This document shows, piece after piece, positions 1-7,484 of a stretch of 38,899 nt of DNA. The notes beneath the pieces were generated by a model. The model had not been told where the DNA came from. It worked only from the letters and a program-made list of their open reading frames with translations, and searched no databases. How positions within the stretch are numbered: the stretch's first letter is position 1; each line of letters starts with the position of its first letter. The translations under genes and the position numbers were made by a program. This DNA is from Pirellulales bacterium (GTDB lineage Bacteria > Planctomycetota > Planctomycetia > Pirellulales > JAIMBC01): NCBI GenBank assembly GCA_023511675.1, contig JAIMBC010000020.1, positions 1 through 38,899 on the forward strand, given 5' to 3'.

Positions 1-118
1 GGACCTTGACGGCGGCCAGTTCGCCGGTCGACTCGTCCACTCCCGCATAGACGGTCCCCATGCCGCCGCGGCCTAGCCGCTTGCCAAGGCGGAACGGGCC
101 AAGCTGCTCGTGTTCCAT
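1..118 (-). CDS. Serine/threonine protein kinase, N-terminal fragment (runs off window)
   Basis: The first 39 codons of a minus-strand gene are present; the rest lies beyond the window edge. The peptide opens MEHEQLGPFRLGKRLGRGGM and continues GTVYAGVDE...LAAVKV. This is the glycine-rich ATP loop (G-R-G-G-M-G, residues 16-21) followed by the beta-3 strand with the ATP-binding lysine (AVKV), exactly as in bacterial Hanks-type Ser/Thr kinases. The kinase domain begins almost at the N-terminus, so unlike the neighbouring kinase there is no zinc finger or linker in front. The ATG at 118 is chosen because it directly precedes the conserved start of the domain; no Shine-Dalgarno sequence is visible upstream. 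It is transcribed away from the kinase at 762. Substrate and C-terminal domains cannot be judged. Confidence 0.85.
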   Translation of the reverse strand, partial: MEHEQLGPFRLGKRLGRGGMGTVYAGVDESTGELAAVKV

Positions 119-298
119 GGGAAATCAGGCCCAGGCGAGGCTGGATCGATAGAAACAGTACCCTAACTTCGATGTTACCGCCCCGTTGCGTCGCATGCCA
201 GCAGCCGTCTCTCGTGACCGCCAAAGTTGTGAAAAACACCTCTCAAGCTGATCCGGGGTGTTCTGGCCCGCCGCCCACCCACTGCACGATCAACCGGC

Positions 299-577
299 TC
301 AGCCATCCAGCATCCCGTTCCCCTGCCACGGCTGCCAGTAGACAATCTTTAGCCCGTCTTCGGTCCGCATGGCGCACCCTCGCTCCAACGCAGCCGTGTA
401 CGTGACCAAGGGGGCCGTCCTGTAGGCACCCCGCTGGCGCTGCGTGAGGATTGCGCGCTTGCCCATGCCTGGCTCGAGTACCCGCGAGCGATCCCATATC
501 ACCGCCGCGAGTGTGCGGCCCGCCAGCGGTCCGCTCTCCGTCAGCCTGGCACGCCGGTTGGAAGCCCGGTTGAGCAA
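299..577 (-). CDS. Possible small hypothetical protein or gene relic (92 aa)
   Basis: This frame has no ATG start (TTG at 577) and no clear ribosome-binding site, but its codons are mostly G/C-ending and the C-terminal part (for example LKIVYWQPWQGNG) has a composition more like real protein than the shadow frames around it. The frame stays open upstream to about 628 without a better start. I do not recognise a domain. It may be a short lineage-specific gene, a decayed fragment of a longer gene, or chance. Low confidence. Confidence 0.22.
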   Translation of the reverse strand: MLNRASNRRARLTESGPLAGRTLAAVIWDRSRVLEPGMGKRAILTQRQRGAYRTAPLVTYTAALERGCAMRTEDGLKIVYWQPWQGNGMLDG

Positions 578-672
578 GGCATCCTCACCGGCAGCACTAA
601 GCCAGTTTTGATGAGTAGGATGCTGGCTTTATGGAGGTCCTGGCCAGGCAAAGAGCGACCAGGGCAATTCAA

Positions 673-702
673 TTGCCTGCCCTCGGCTGGTCAGAGTATC
701 CT
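673..702 (+). promoter_or_regulatory. Putative sigma70-type promoter of the zinc-finger kinase gene
   Basis: TTGCCT (673-678) and TATCCT (697-702) are spaced by 18 bases and lie about 60 bases before the GTG start at 762. The same -35 hexamer is found in the tRNA-fMet promoter at 36345. Assigned by motif only. Confidence 0.35.
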
Positions 703-761
703 GAAGGCGAGTGCCTGCCACCCGGTCTCATTTTTCTTATTGCTATTGTGCGGAGGCTTGC

Positions 762-3389
762 GTGGCTCTCAAATGCCCTAACTGCCAGAACGCCCTTGCT
801 ATCAAAGAGCTGAAGCCCGGCCGATTTACACCGACCTGTCCGAAGTGCAAGCAGCGCTTTCTGCTGATCGTGAGCGATGAGCAGGGTGCTGAACCTCAGG
901 TGGCAAGACTACCAGCGGCCAAACCCGGTACTGCCGCCGGGCAGACGCATTCCCCCCCTTCGAGCGCCGCCACGGATGTGACCATGGAGCATTCCGAGGC
1001 GGCGGGGCAGGCGGAGGCACGCCCTGCGGCGGTGCAGGGCAAAGCCTCAGCAGCCACGCGCGCCGCACACAGCGCCGCCACGGACGTGACCAGCGACTTC
1101 GCCCCTGTTGCCCAGGAGCCAGAGCCGACGCCAGCCCCCGCCGGCGTGCATGGCTTGCCTGCCACGCTCGGCGGCTACCAGCTCTTGCGAGAACTGGGCA
1201 AGGGAGGCATGGGAGCCGTCTATCTGGCACGGCAGATCTCACTCGACCGCCATGTAGCCGTGAAGACCATGAAACCGGAACTGGCGCGGGACGCACGGTT
1301 TCTGGTCCGCTTCACGCGAGAAGCCTATGCCGCGGCCCAGCTCACCCACCATAACGTGGTGCAGATCTATGACATCGGCCAGGATCGCGGCACGCACTAC
1401 TTCAGCATGGAGTTTGTCAAGGGCAAGACCCTCGGCTCGCTCGTCAAGGAGCAGGGACCCCTCGATGTGGAGATCGCCGCCGGCTACATCTTGCAGGCAG
1501 CGCGCGGCTTAAAGTTCGCACACGACCAGGGCATGGTGCACCGCGACATCAAGCCCGACAACTTGCTGCTCAACGAACACGGTGTGGTGAAGGTCGCCGA
1601 TCTGGGGCTGGTCAAAGCCCCGCGTCAGGGCAGCGACGACCTGGCCTCGCTGGCACGCTCCTCCTCCGCTCAATCCGCGGGCCGGCCTCCCTCGGCCCGC
1701 CAAGTGGGTTCCGACACGGCTGGCGATGGAGATGCCAAGACCGGACTGGCTGCCTCTCCGCAAGTGACCCGCGTGCAGGCGGCCATGGGTACGGCGGCGT
1801 ACATGGCGCCCGAACAAGCCCGCGATGCCGCCAACGTGGACGCCAGGGCAGATATCTACTCCCTGGGTTGCACGCTCTATGTGCTGGTGACCGGCCGCCC
1901 CCCCTTTGAGGGCCAGACGGCACTCGAGGTGCTGACCAAGCATGCCAACGAGCCTATCGTCCCGCCGGATGTCATTGTCAGCCGTGTGCCCAAGCAGATC
2001 AGCCAGATCGTTCTCAAGATGACGGCCAAGCGCCCGGAGGACAGGTACCAGAACATGGGTGAGGTGATTCAGGATCTGGAGAAGTTCCTGGGCATCGAGG
2101 GGGGGCGGTCGTTTTCTCCACGGGCCGAGCATGCCGAGACGCTGGTGCGGTCAGCCCAGGCCTACTATGCCGCGCCCCTGGTGCGTGTGCGGCGTGCCCT
2201 GGTCTGGATGTGGTTGCTGGGGCTGCCGTTGGCGGCCTTGTTGTTTGCGTTGGCAGGGTGGTGGCTTGTGGCGGCAGCGGCCGTGGGGACGATGCTGGGG
2301 ACCTGCCTGGTGCACTTCGTAGTGCAAGGCCTGCGGGAGCGGACATACCTGTTCCTCAAGGTGCGGGAGTTTGTACTGGGCAGTGGTTGGGCCGATTGGC
2401 TGGCGGGCCTGGCGAGTTTGCTACTGCTTGCGGTAGTGCTGTGGGCGTTGGGGCTGATCTGGGTGCTGATGGTGGTGCTGTTGTTATCCGTGGGGCTGGG
2501 GATGGCGTTTTACTATCTCTGCGATCGGCAGCTTGCCGCGCAGCGGCGGGAAGCGTTGGAAGCGGTGGAGCAGGTGCTGCGGGCGTTGCGATTGGGGGGT
2601 GTGGAGGAAGATGCCATCCGGCAGTTTGTGTGCAAGGATGCCGGAGAGCAGTGGGAAGAGTTCTTCGAAGCGTTGTTTGGCTATGAGGCCAAACTGGCGG
2701 CACGAGAGCGTTGGGGGAAGGGCAGGCGGGGCACGCCGCGACCAAAGTACGCCGCCTGGCGGGATCCGCTGTTGCGGTGGATCGCTTCTCGACAGGAGGC
2801 ACGCCGGCTGGCGCGGGAGCGGAAGCACTTGCAGCGGATCGAGGAACAGGCTTTGCGGGCGCAGGGGGTGGCGGAAGATGAAGCGCGCCGCCAGGCGGCG
2901 AAAGAGGCCGAGAACCTGGTCCGCAAGGTACGCGGCCGCAAGCAGCTCGATCCCGAAGATGAGGTGCGCGGCCGGGACGTCGTCTGGTGGATGGACCGGC
3001 TGATCGGTCCCAAGCTGAGGTTTTACGCCGGGGCCCTGTTGCTGGCGGGGTCGATCCTCTGGCTCTGGCAGAACAAGCTGCTTAGCCGAGAGGTGGTGCA
3101 GCAAGCCGCGGACGCAGCGGCGGGAGCCGCCTCCGGCAGCGCCGAGGGCACGGGCCAGGTTCAGGAACTGGGCCGAGGTTGGTGGGAGCGCGCCAAGCAA
3201 GCCCAACCCGTTTCCTTGCCGTTCGTTCCTGAGGCGCTGCGCCGCTCGGTAAGCAATATCAATGCACTGCTGGCGGGGCTGTTGCTGCTGGCCTCTGCCT
3301 TCACCGGCCAGGTGCCCAAGGTGCTGTTGATGTTCGGCGGCGGCTGTGTCATCTTCGTCCTGCAATTCTTCGGCCTGGCGTGGCCATAG
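762..3389 (+). CDS. Membrane Ser/Thr protein kinase with N-terminal MJ0042-type zinc finger
   Basis: A 875-aa protein. The GTG at 762 is chosen because GGAGG (752-756) sits 5 bases upstream and the protein then starts directly with a zinc-finger of the MJ0042 type (CPNC near residue 5 and CPKC about 20 residues on). An Ala/Pro-rich linker follows to about residue 140. The kinase domain shows the P-loop GKGGMG (147-152), HRDIKPDN (from 260), DLG in place of DFG (280-282), and GTAAYMAPEQ (APE at 349-351). The C-terminal half has about seven predicted membrane segments (roughly 475-525, 545-585, 753-770, 832-873) around a charged Arg/Glu-rich cytosolic stretch. The catalytic Lys, Asp and Asn are present, so it should be active. 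It probably phosphorylates proteins at the cytoplasmic face; the signal is unknown. The activation segment is unusually long (66 residues between DLG and APE). Confidence 0.9.
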   Translation: MALKCPNCQNALAIKELKPGRFTPTCPKCKQRFLLIVSDEQGAEPQVARLPAAKPGTAAGQTHSPPSSAATDVTMEHSEAAGQAEARPAAVQGKASAATRAAHSAATDVTSDFAPVAQEPEPTPAPAGVHGLPATLGGYQLLRELGKGGMGAVYLARQISLDRHVAVKTMKPELARDARFLVRFTREAYAAAQLTHHNVVQIYDIGQDRGTHYFSMEFVKGKTLGSLVKEQGPLDVEIAAGYILQAARGLKFAHDQGMVHRDIKPDNLLLNEHGVVKVADLGLVKAPRQGSDDLASLARSSSAQSAGRPPSARQVGSDTAGDGDAKTGLAASPQVTRVQAAMGTAAYMAPEQARDAANVDARADIYSLGCTLYVLVTGRPPFEGQTALEVLTKHANEPIVPPDVIVSRVPKQISQIVLKMTAKRPEDRYQNMGEVIQDLEKFLGIEGGRSFSPRAEHAETLVRSAQAYYAAPLVRVRRALVWMWLLGLPLAALLFALAGWWLVAAAAVGTMLGTCLVHFVVQGLRERTYLFLKVREFVLGSGWADWLAGLASLLLLAVVLWALGLIWVLMVVLLLSVGLGMAFYYLCDRQLAAQRREALEAVEQVLRALRLGGVEEDAIRQFVCKDAGEQWEEFFEALFGYEAKLAARERWGKGRRGTPRPKYAAWRDPLLRWIASRQEARRLARERKHLQRIEEQALRAQGVAEDEARRQAAKEAENLVRKVRGRKQLDPEDEVRGRDVVWWMDRLIGPKLRFYAGALLLAGSILWLWQNKLLSREVVQQAADAAAGAASGSAEGTGQVQELGRGWWERAKQAQPVSLPFVPEALRRSVSNINALLAGLLLLASAFTGQVPKVLLMFGGGCVIFVLQFFGLAWP

Positions 3390-3485
3390 TGCGGCGGCCC
3401 AGGAACAATCCGAGGTGCCGGACAGGGAAGGCCAGGTTCCGACCGTGGCACGCCTTTCTGTCGAGGAAACTCCGAGTACTGCTTG

Positions 3486-4616
3486 ATGAGCACACAGCGC
3501 CGCACGTTTCGGCTCGACTACCGCCCCGTACTCCCCCAGCGCCGAGACGTGCCGATCGGCTGCATCGGCGCCGGCTTCATCATGGCGGAGTGCCATCTGG
3601 CAGCATATCAGCGGGCTGGCTTTCGTCCCGTGGCGATTGCGTCGCGGACGCCGCGTCGCGCACGCCAAGCGGCAAGGCGTTACGGTATTCTGCGGGTGTA
3701 CAAGACCTACCAGGAGCTGCTGGCTGATCCCGCGGTTGAGGTGCTGGATATCGCCGTACCGCCGGACGTGCAGCCGATGATCGTCCGCGGGGCGGTGCAG
3801 CATGCCCGGCACATTCGCGGCATCCTCTGTCAGAAACCGCTGGCCTGCAACCTGGCCGAGGCCTGCGAGCTGGTGCGGTGGTGTCGCAACGCAGGGGTGG
3901 TGTTGGCCGTCAATCAGAACATGCGCTACGACCAGTCGGTACGCGCCTGCCACAGCCTGTTGCAACAGGGCGTGCTGGGAGAGCCGGTGCTGGCCACCAT
4001 CGAGATGCGCGCCATTCCGCACTGGATGCCGTGGCAGCAGCGGCTAGGCTGGCTCACGTTGCGGATCATGAGCATCCATCACCTCGACATGTTTCGCTTC
4101 TGGTTCGGCGATCCGCAAAGGGTGTACGCCAGCGTGCGCAGCGACCCGCGCACGGCCGCCAAGTTCGCACACACCGACGGCATCTGCCTCTATACGCTCG
4201 AATACGCGAGCGGATTGCGCGCCGCCGGCTGGGATGACGTGTGGGCAGGGCCGGCACGGGAAGGCGCTGCCGCAGAGATTGGCATCCACTGGCGGGTGGA
4301 GGGTACGGACGGCCTGGCCCGCGGTACCATCGGCTGGCCCAAGTATCCCCGCCGCGCGCCGAGCACCCTCGACTTCTCCACCCGACGCGACCGTGGCCGC
4401 TGGCACAAGCCGCGCTGGCGGGAAGCCTGGTTCCCAGACGCCTTCGCCGGCCCCATGGCCGAATTGCTCTGCGCACTCGAACAAGGCCGTGCTCCCAGTA
4501 CCAGCGGTGAAGACAACCTACACACCATGGCACTGGTAGAGGCCTGTTATCTCTCAGCCGCAGAGGGACGCGCCGTGGCGCCAGCCGAGCTGCTGCAGCA
4601 GACGTGGACCGGCTGA
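3486..4616 (+). CDS. Gfo/Idh/MocA-family NAD(P)-dependent oxidoreductase
   Basis: A 376-aa cytoplasmic dehydrogenase-like protein. The N-terminal Rossmann fold is marked by GCIGAGF (residues 25-31). The family EKP motif appears as QKP (CQKPLACN, Lys117-Pro118), and the catalytic-His region is SIHHLDMF (His198/199). Family members oxidise or reduce sugars, inositols or related polyols with NAD(P); the substrate cannot be told from the sequence. Planctomycetes carry many paralogues, often next to sugar-degradation genes, but here the neighbours are a kinase and an exonuclease, so context gives no substrate. ATG 3486 is used; a TTG lies one codon earlier, and only a distant GAGG (3464-3467) is seen upstream. 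The EKP Glu to Gln change is within family variation. Confidence 0.88.
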   Translation: MSTQRRTFRLDYRPVLPQRRDVPIGCIGAGFIMAECHLAAYQRAGFRPVAIASRTPRRARQAARRYGILRVYKTYQELLADPAVEVLDIAVPPDVQPMIVRGAVQHARHIRGILCQKPLACNLAEACELVRWCRNAGVVLAVNQNMRYDQSVRACHSLLQQGVLGEPVLATIEMRAIPHWMPWQQRLGWLTLRIMSIHHLDMFRFWFGDPQRVYASVRSDPRTAAKFAHTDGICLYTLEYASGLRAAGWDDVWAGPAREGAAAEIGIHWRVEGTDGLARGTIGWPKYPRRAPSTLDFSTRRDRGRWHKPRWREAWFPDAFAGPMAELLCALEQGRAPSTSGEDNLHTMALVEACYLSAAEGRAVAPAELLQQTWTG

Positions 4617-4760
4617 GCGGTCGCCGGTTGCCATGCCGGACTGCACTCCGCGCGAGCATTGGGCTGTTAACGGCTGCTTGAGCCATTTCGCCCTTGCGTA
4701 CCGCCCGGCGTGGGGCGCGTCCGCATGTCTCGCGGCCGAGCGGTCCGGCCAAGGTGTCCT

Positions 4761-4794
4761 TTGACAAACCGATCCGGTGTGGGCAGTCTATACT
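4761..4794 (+). promoter_or_regulatory. Possible promoter of the DnaQ-like gene
   Basis: A perfect TTGACA (4761-4766) and a TATACT (4789-4794) lie about 90-120 bases before the ATG at 4883 in otherwise GC-rich DNA. The spacing of 22 is too long for a classical sigma70 promoter, so either only the -10 element is used or this is coincidence. Confidence 0.25.
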
Positions 4795-4882
4795 GGCATG
4801 CCACATAGCGCGGGCGTCCGGCGCGCCCACGCGAGCGCGCCTGCCGATCTTCCGCGTCCGTTCGCAAGGAGACCCTCGCGCC

Positions 4883-5518
4883 ATGATTCCAGTCCGGCCA
4901 GCAGGCCATCCCAAGCCAGGCATCGGCGCCGAGCCGGTTCCGCTCGCGGATTGCGAATTTGTCGCCTTCGACCTGGAGACGACCGGGCTGGATGCACATC
5001 GGCACCGCATCATCGAGCTGGGTGCGGTGCGTTTTCGCATGGACGGCATGGAGCTTGGCCGCTACAGCCAGCTTGTGAACCCGGGCTGCCGCATGCCGCC
5101 GGATGCCACGGCGGTCAACGGCATTACGGACGCCATGCTCCGCCATCAGCCGTCTCTCGTCAATGTCTTGCCGGAGTTCCTGAAGTTTTGCGGACCTCCG
5201 CAAACGATTCTGATAGCGCACAACGCATCCTTCGACCTCGGCTTCTTGCGGCGTGCCATGGCAGAGCTGGCCTTGCCGCCGCTTGCGCATCGGGTTGTGG
5301 ACACGCTCTTGCTGGCTCAGGTAGTGCTGCCTGGGCGGAGGAACTACAAGCTGGAGACGCTGGCCGCCGCACTGGGGGCGGTCCCTCCCCAGCACCGCGG
5401 CCTGGGAGATGCACTGACCGTGATGCACGTGTTTCGCGAGCTGGTGCGGTGTGCCGCAGGGCGGCTGACAGAGAAGACATTGATGTGCCGGGCTAGCTGC
5501 CTGAGCGAGACCTATTGA
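4883..5518 (+). CDS. DnaQ/Pol III epsilon-type 3'-5' exonuclease (DEDDh)
   Basis: A 211-aa protein. The ATG at 4883 is preceded by AAGGAGA (4867-4873), so the open frame extending upstream to 4694 is not translated. All three exonuclease motifs are present: ExoI DLETTG (Asp30, Glu32), ExoII HNASFDLGFL (Asp118) and ExoIII HRGLGDA (His171, Asp176). This is the DEDDh class, which removes nucleotides from 3' ends using two metal ions. At this length it is a stand-alone exonuclease domain: no polymerase or GIY-YIG domain is fused. It could be the proofreading epsilon subunit of DNA polymerase III or a paralogue in repair or RNA turnover; the sequence alone does not decide, so no symbol is given. 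Confidence 0.88.
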   Translation: MIPVRPAGHPKPGIGAEPVPLADCEFVAFDLETTGLDAHRHRIIELGAVRFRMDGMELGRYSQLVNPGCRMPPDATAVNGITDAMLRHQPSLVNVLPEFLKFCGPPQTILIAHNASFDLGFLRRAMAELALPPLAHRVVDTLLLAQVVLPGRRNYKLETLAAALGAVPPQHRGLGDALTVMHVFRELVRCAAGRLTEKTLMCRASCLSETY

Positions 5519-5890
5519 GTATTCGTCTCCCAACCTGGGGCTGGAACGCGCCGGGCGCCCTCACCAGCTCCGCACAGGCGGCCGCCAGCTACCTCGGCGC
5601 AGTGTGGGGTGGCATCCCCTGATCGCACTGCCCACCTCCAAAGTGTGACCACGCATGCCGGTGCGCCCATGTCTCCACGTCCCGCCTACCGTCACCGCGG
5701 CCCAGCATGGCTTCTGGTCACCGGCAAGCCAGTTAAGGGGGCGAACAGGATGGGCCGCGCGGCCGCAATGTGCTGGAGTTACTCTGTCGGCAGGTCGCTT
5801 CCAACTCAGCAGCTCCGCACTACGGCGCGCTTGCCAAGCAGGCGGCTCCCATGCCAGCTCCTTGCCCCCCCAGCCGCGAAGGCGATAACG
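5519..5890. other. Convergent intergenic region
   Basis: About 370 bases between the ends of two converging genes. I see no convincing gene, RNA or strong rho-independent terminator here; short open frames lack RBS and homology-like features. Confidence 0.5.
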
Positions 5891-6763
5891 TCATTTCGCA
5901 AAGTGCAGCACGACCAGCACGATGACGAACAGCAGCACGAGCACCGTGCCCCAGATCGAAAGCTTGAAGGCCAGGCGGTTGATGCGCGCCTGGCGCTCTT
6001 CCTCTGCCCGCTCTTTCTCTCGCCGGTACTCCACGCTGTTCTTGTATTGCAGCCGGAATTGGGTACGGCAGTAGGGGCAGAGGGCCTCCTGATCCAGCAT
6101 CTCTTCGGGCGTTTGCAGCTCATGCCCCTTGGGACAGGGAATGTGCAGGATGCGCGGTTGCCGGCTGGCCGACGTGCTGGTTTGTGCGTCACTGGTCTGT
6201 GGCGGAGCAGCGGCCTCGCCAGCCGGGGCAGGTGCCGTCCGCTCCGCAGCCGCTCTCGGCTCCCCAGCGCTTGCCTGGGCCATGGCGGCGGCCGCTTGCG
6301 CGGCGGGATCCGCGGCCTGTCCGCCCGGCTCTACGACAGGGGCTGAAAGCCACGGGCCTGGTAGCTGCGGCTCAGAGCCTGTACGGATCAGTGGGGCTTG
6401 CTCCACTTGCGGCTCGCCCACGGTCGCCGTCCCAGGAGGAAACGGGAACGATGCCGCTTGTCCGGCGGGCCAGGCTGGCTGCATGCCGGAGAAGCCCGGC
6501 GCCACGCCTGGGCCTGGAGGGCCAGGCCAGGCACCCGGCACGCCAGCACCCGGCAGCGTGGTGGGCCCAGCCGGCTGCCAGAGAGGCATGCCGGGTGGGA
6601 CCTGCTGTGGCAAGGTGCCAGGCTGAAATCCCATCGGAACGGCGGGCTGGACGACCGGCACAATGAACAAGCTGCCGCAGATGGGACATTGAAGCTGTTG
6701 CCCCATCTGGGATTCATCACCGGTGAGCCAGTGGCCCTGAGGGCACAAGAAGTTAAAGGGCAT
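5891..6763 (-). CDS. Tail-anchored protein with two zinc-knuckle (CPxGH...CPxC) motifs
   Basis: A 290-aa protein of unknown function. It starts with FLCPQGHWLTGDE...LQCPICGSLF, a Cys/His zinc-knuckle-like motif. A long Pro/Gly/Ala-rich low-complexity region follows (about residues 35-195). A second copy of the knuckle lies at about 205-240 (IPCPKGHELQTPEE...ALCPYCRTQF). Then come a charged Arg/Glu helix (about 245-268) and one C-terminal membrane segment (LSIWGTVLVLLFVIVLVVLHF) ending two residues from the C-terminus, so the protein should be anchored by its tail with both knuckles in the cytoplasm. The knuckles resemble the MJ0042-type finger of the kinase at 762. Such architectures recur in planctomycetes. 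It is the last gene of a minus-strand set, 102 bases after the preceding stop. ATG 6763 has no clear RBS. Confidence 0.75.
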   Translation of the reverse strand: MPFNFLCPQGHWLTGDESQMGQQLQCPICGSLFIVPVVQPAVPMGFQPGTLPQQVPPGMPLWQPAGPTTLPGAGVPGAWPGPPGPGVAPGFSGMQPAWPAGQAASFPFPPGTATVGEPQVEQAPLIRTGSEPQLPGPWLSAPVVEPGGQAADPAAQAAAAMAQASAGEPRAAAERTAPAPAGEAAAPPQTSDAQTSTSASRQPRILHIPCPKGHELQTPEEMLDQEALCPYCRTQFRLQYKNSVEYRREKERAEEERQARINRLAFKLSIWGTVLVLLFVIVLVVLHFAK

Positions 6764-6865
6764 GGAGCGGCTGACGGGCCAATGGAGCTATGCCGGATGA
6801 AGGGGGGAGGCAGCGTAAGATCATAGAGCAGCATGCAACACGGCAGCGGCGTCTCGCACCCGATT

Positions 6866-7465
6866 TCATGCCACGGCCTGTTGGAACGAATAGGCGAACA
6901 GCAAGCACCATTCGGCAAGCTGGATCTCGCAACACAACTCGGCCAGCGGTCCTTGTTCCACCGCGGCCTCGCTGCACAGATCAACAAAGCGGAAGGGGTC
7001 CCACGCGGCATCGTTCAACAACCATTTTGCCTTGCGGCGCGCGGGATGACGCTCTGCCGCCGCGCATGCGGCACGTCCCAGCGGCTCGAAGACGGGATGC
7101 CGGCCGACGCGGTGAAACCAGTACTTGGCATTGGCATAATCGGGTTCACGACGATGCATGATGCCATGCCAGTAGCTGCCGGTCGTCGAGGGGATGTGCT
7201 GGCTGATCGAGTGAGAGCGATCGAGAAAATCGTGGTAGAGCCAGAGACCCGCGACACAGGCCTGGGCGTGATCGGGGTCACACACGCGGGCAGGCGTGAT
7301 GGCGGCTTGCAGATCCAGGGCCTCGAGCCGCGCCAGCGCCGGCTTGTTGGGAGTGCCGGGACCCAGCGGCGGCAAACGCCCGGGAGTCAAGAGCGCAGCG
7401 ATCTGGGGGCCGAACTGCTGGGCCCACACAGGTACGTCATCGGCGGTCAGTGGCGGTCGTTCCAT
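6866..7465 (-). CDS. Conserved protein of unknown function, His/Trp-rich
   Basis: About 199 residues from ATG 7465. A GTG at 7501 would add 12 residues and overlap the ATPase stop; neither start has a good RBS, and ATG 7465 lies 19 bases after that stop. No known domain is recognised. Notable segments are GLWLYHDFLDRSHSISQ, GSYWHGIMHRREPDYANAKYW and LNDAAWDPFRFVDLC: clusters of His, Asp, Arg and Trp that look like an active or metal site. Sequences of this kind occur in other planctomycetes as hypothetical proteins, to my recollection. There is no signal peptide or membrane segment, so it is likely cytoplasmic. Position directly behind the Ca2+-ATPase suggests co-transcription, but no functional link can be proved. 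Confidence 0.7.
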   Translation of the reverse strand: MERPPLTADDVPVWAQQFGPQIAALLTPGRLPPLGPGTPNKPALARLEALDLQAAITPARVCDPDHAQACVAGLWLYHDFLDRSHSISQHIPSTTGSYWHGIMHRREPDYANAKYWFHRVGRHPVFEPLGRAACAAAERHPARRKAKWLLNDAAWDPFRFVDLCSEAAVEQGPLAELCCEIQLAEWCLLFAYSFQQAVA

Positions 7466-7484
7466 AGCATGCAGCGTAGCATGC

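Larger units (their letters stand above)
119..761. other. Intergenic region between two divergent kinase genes
   Basis: About 640 bases separate the two kinase starts. It holds the putative promoter at 673-702, a weak minus-strand reading frame at 299-577 (listed separately) and otherwise nothing I can recognise. Other open frames here have no RBS or protein-like composition. Confidence 0.5.

Noticed and set aside
2484-4022. A 512-codon minus-strand open frame
   Set aside because: It spans the antisense of a kinase and an oxidoreductase gene and has no coherent domain.
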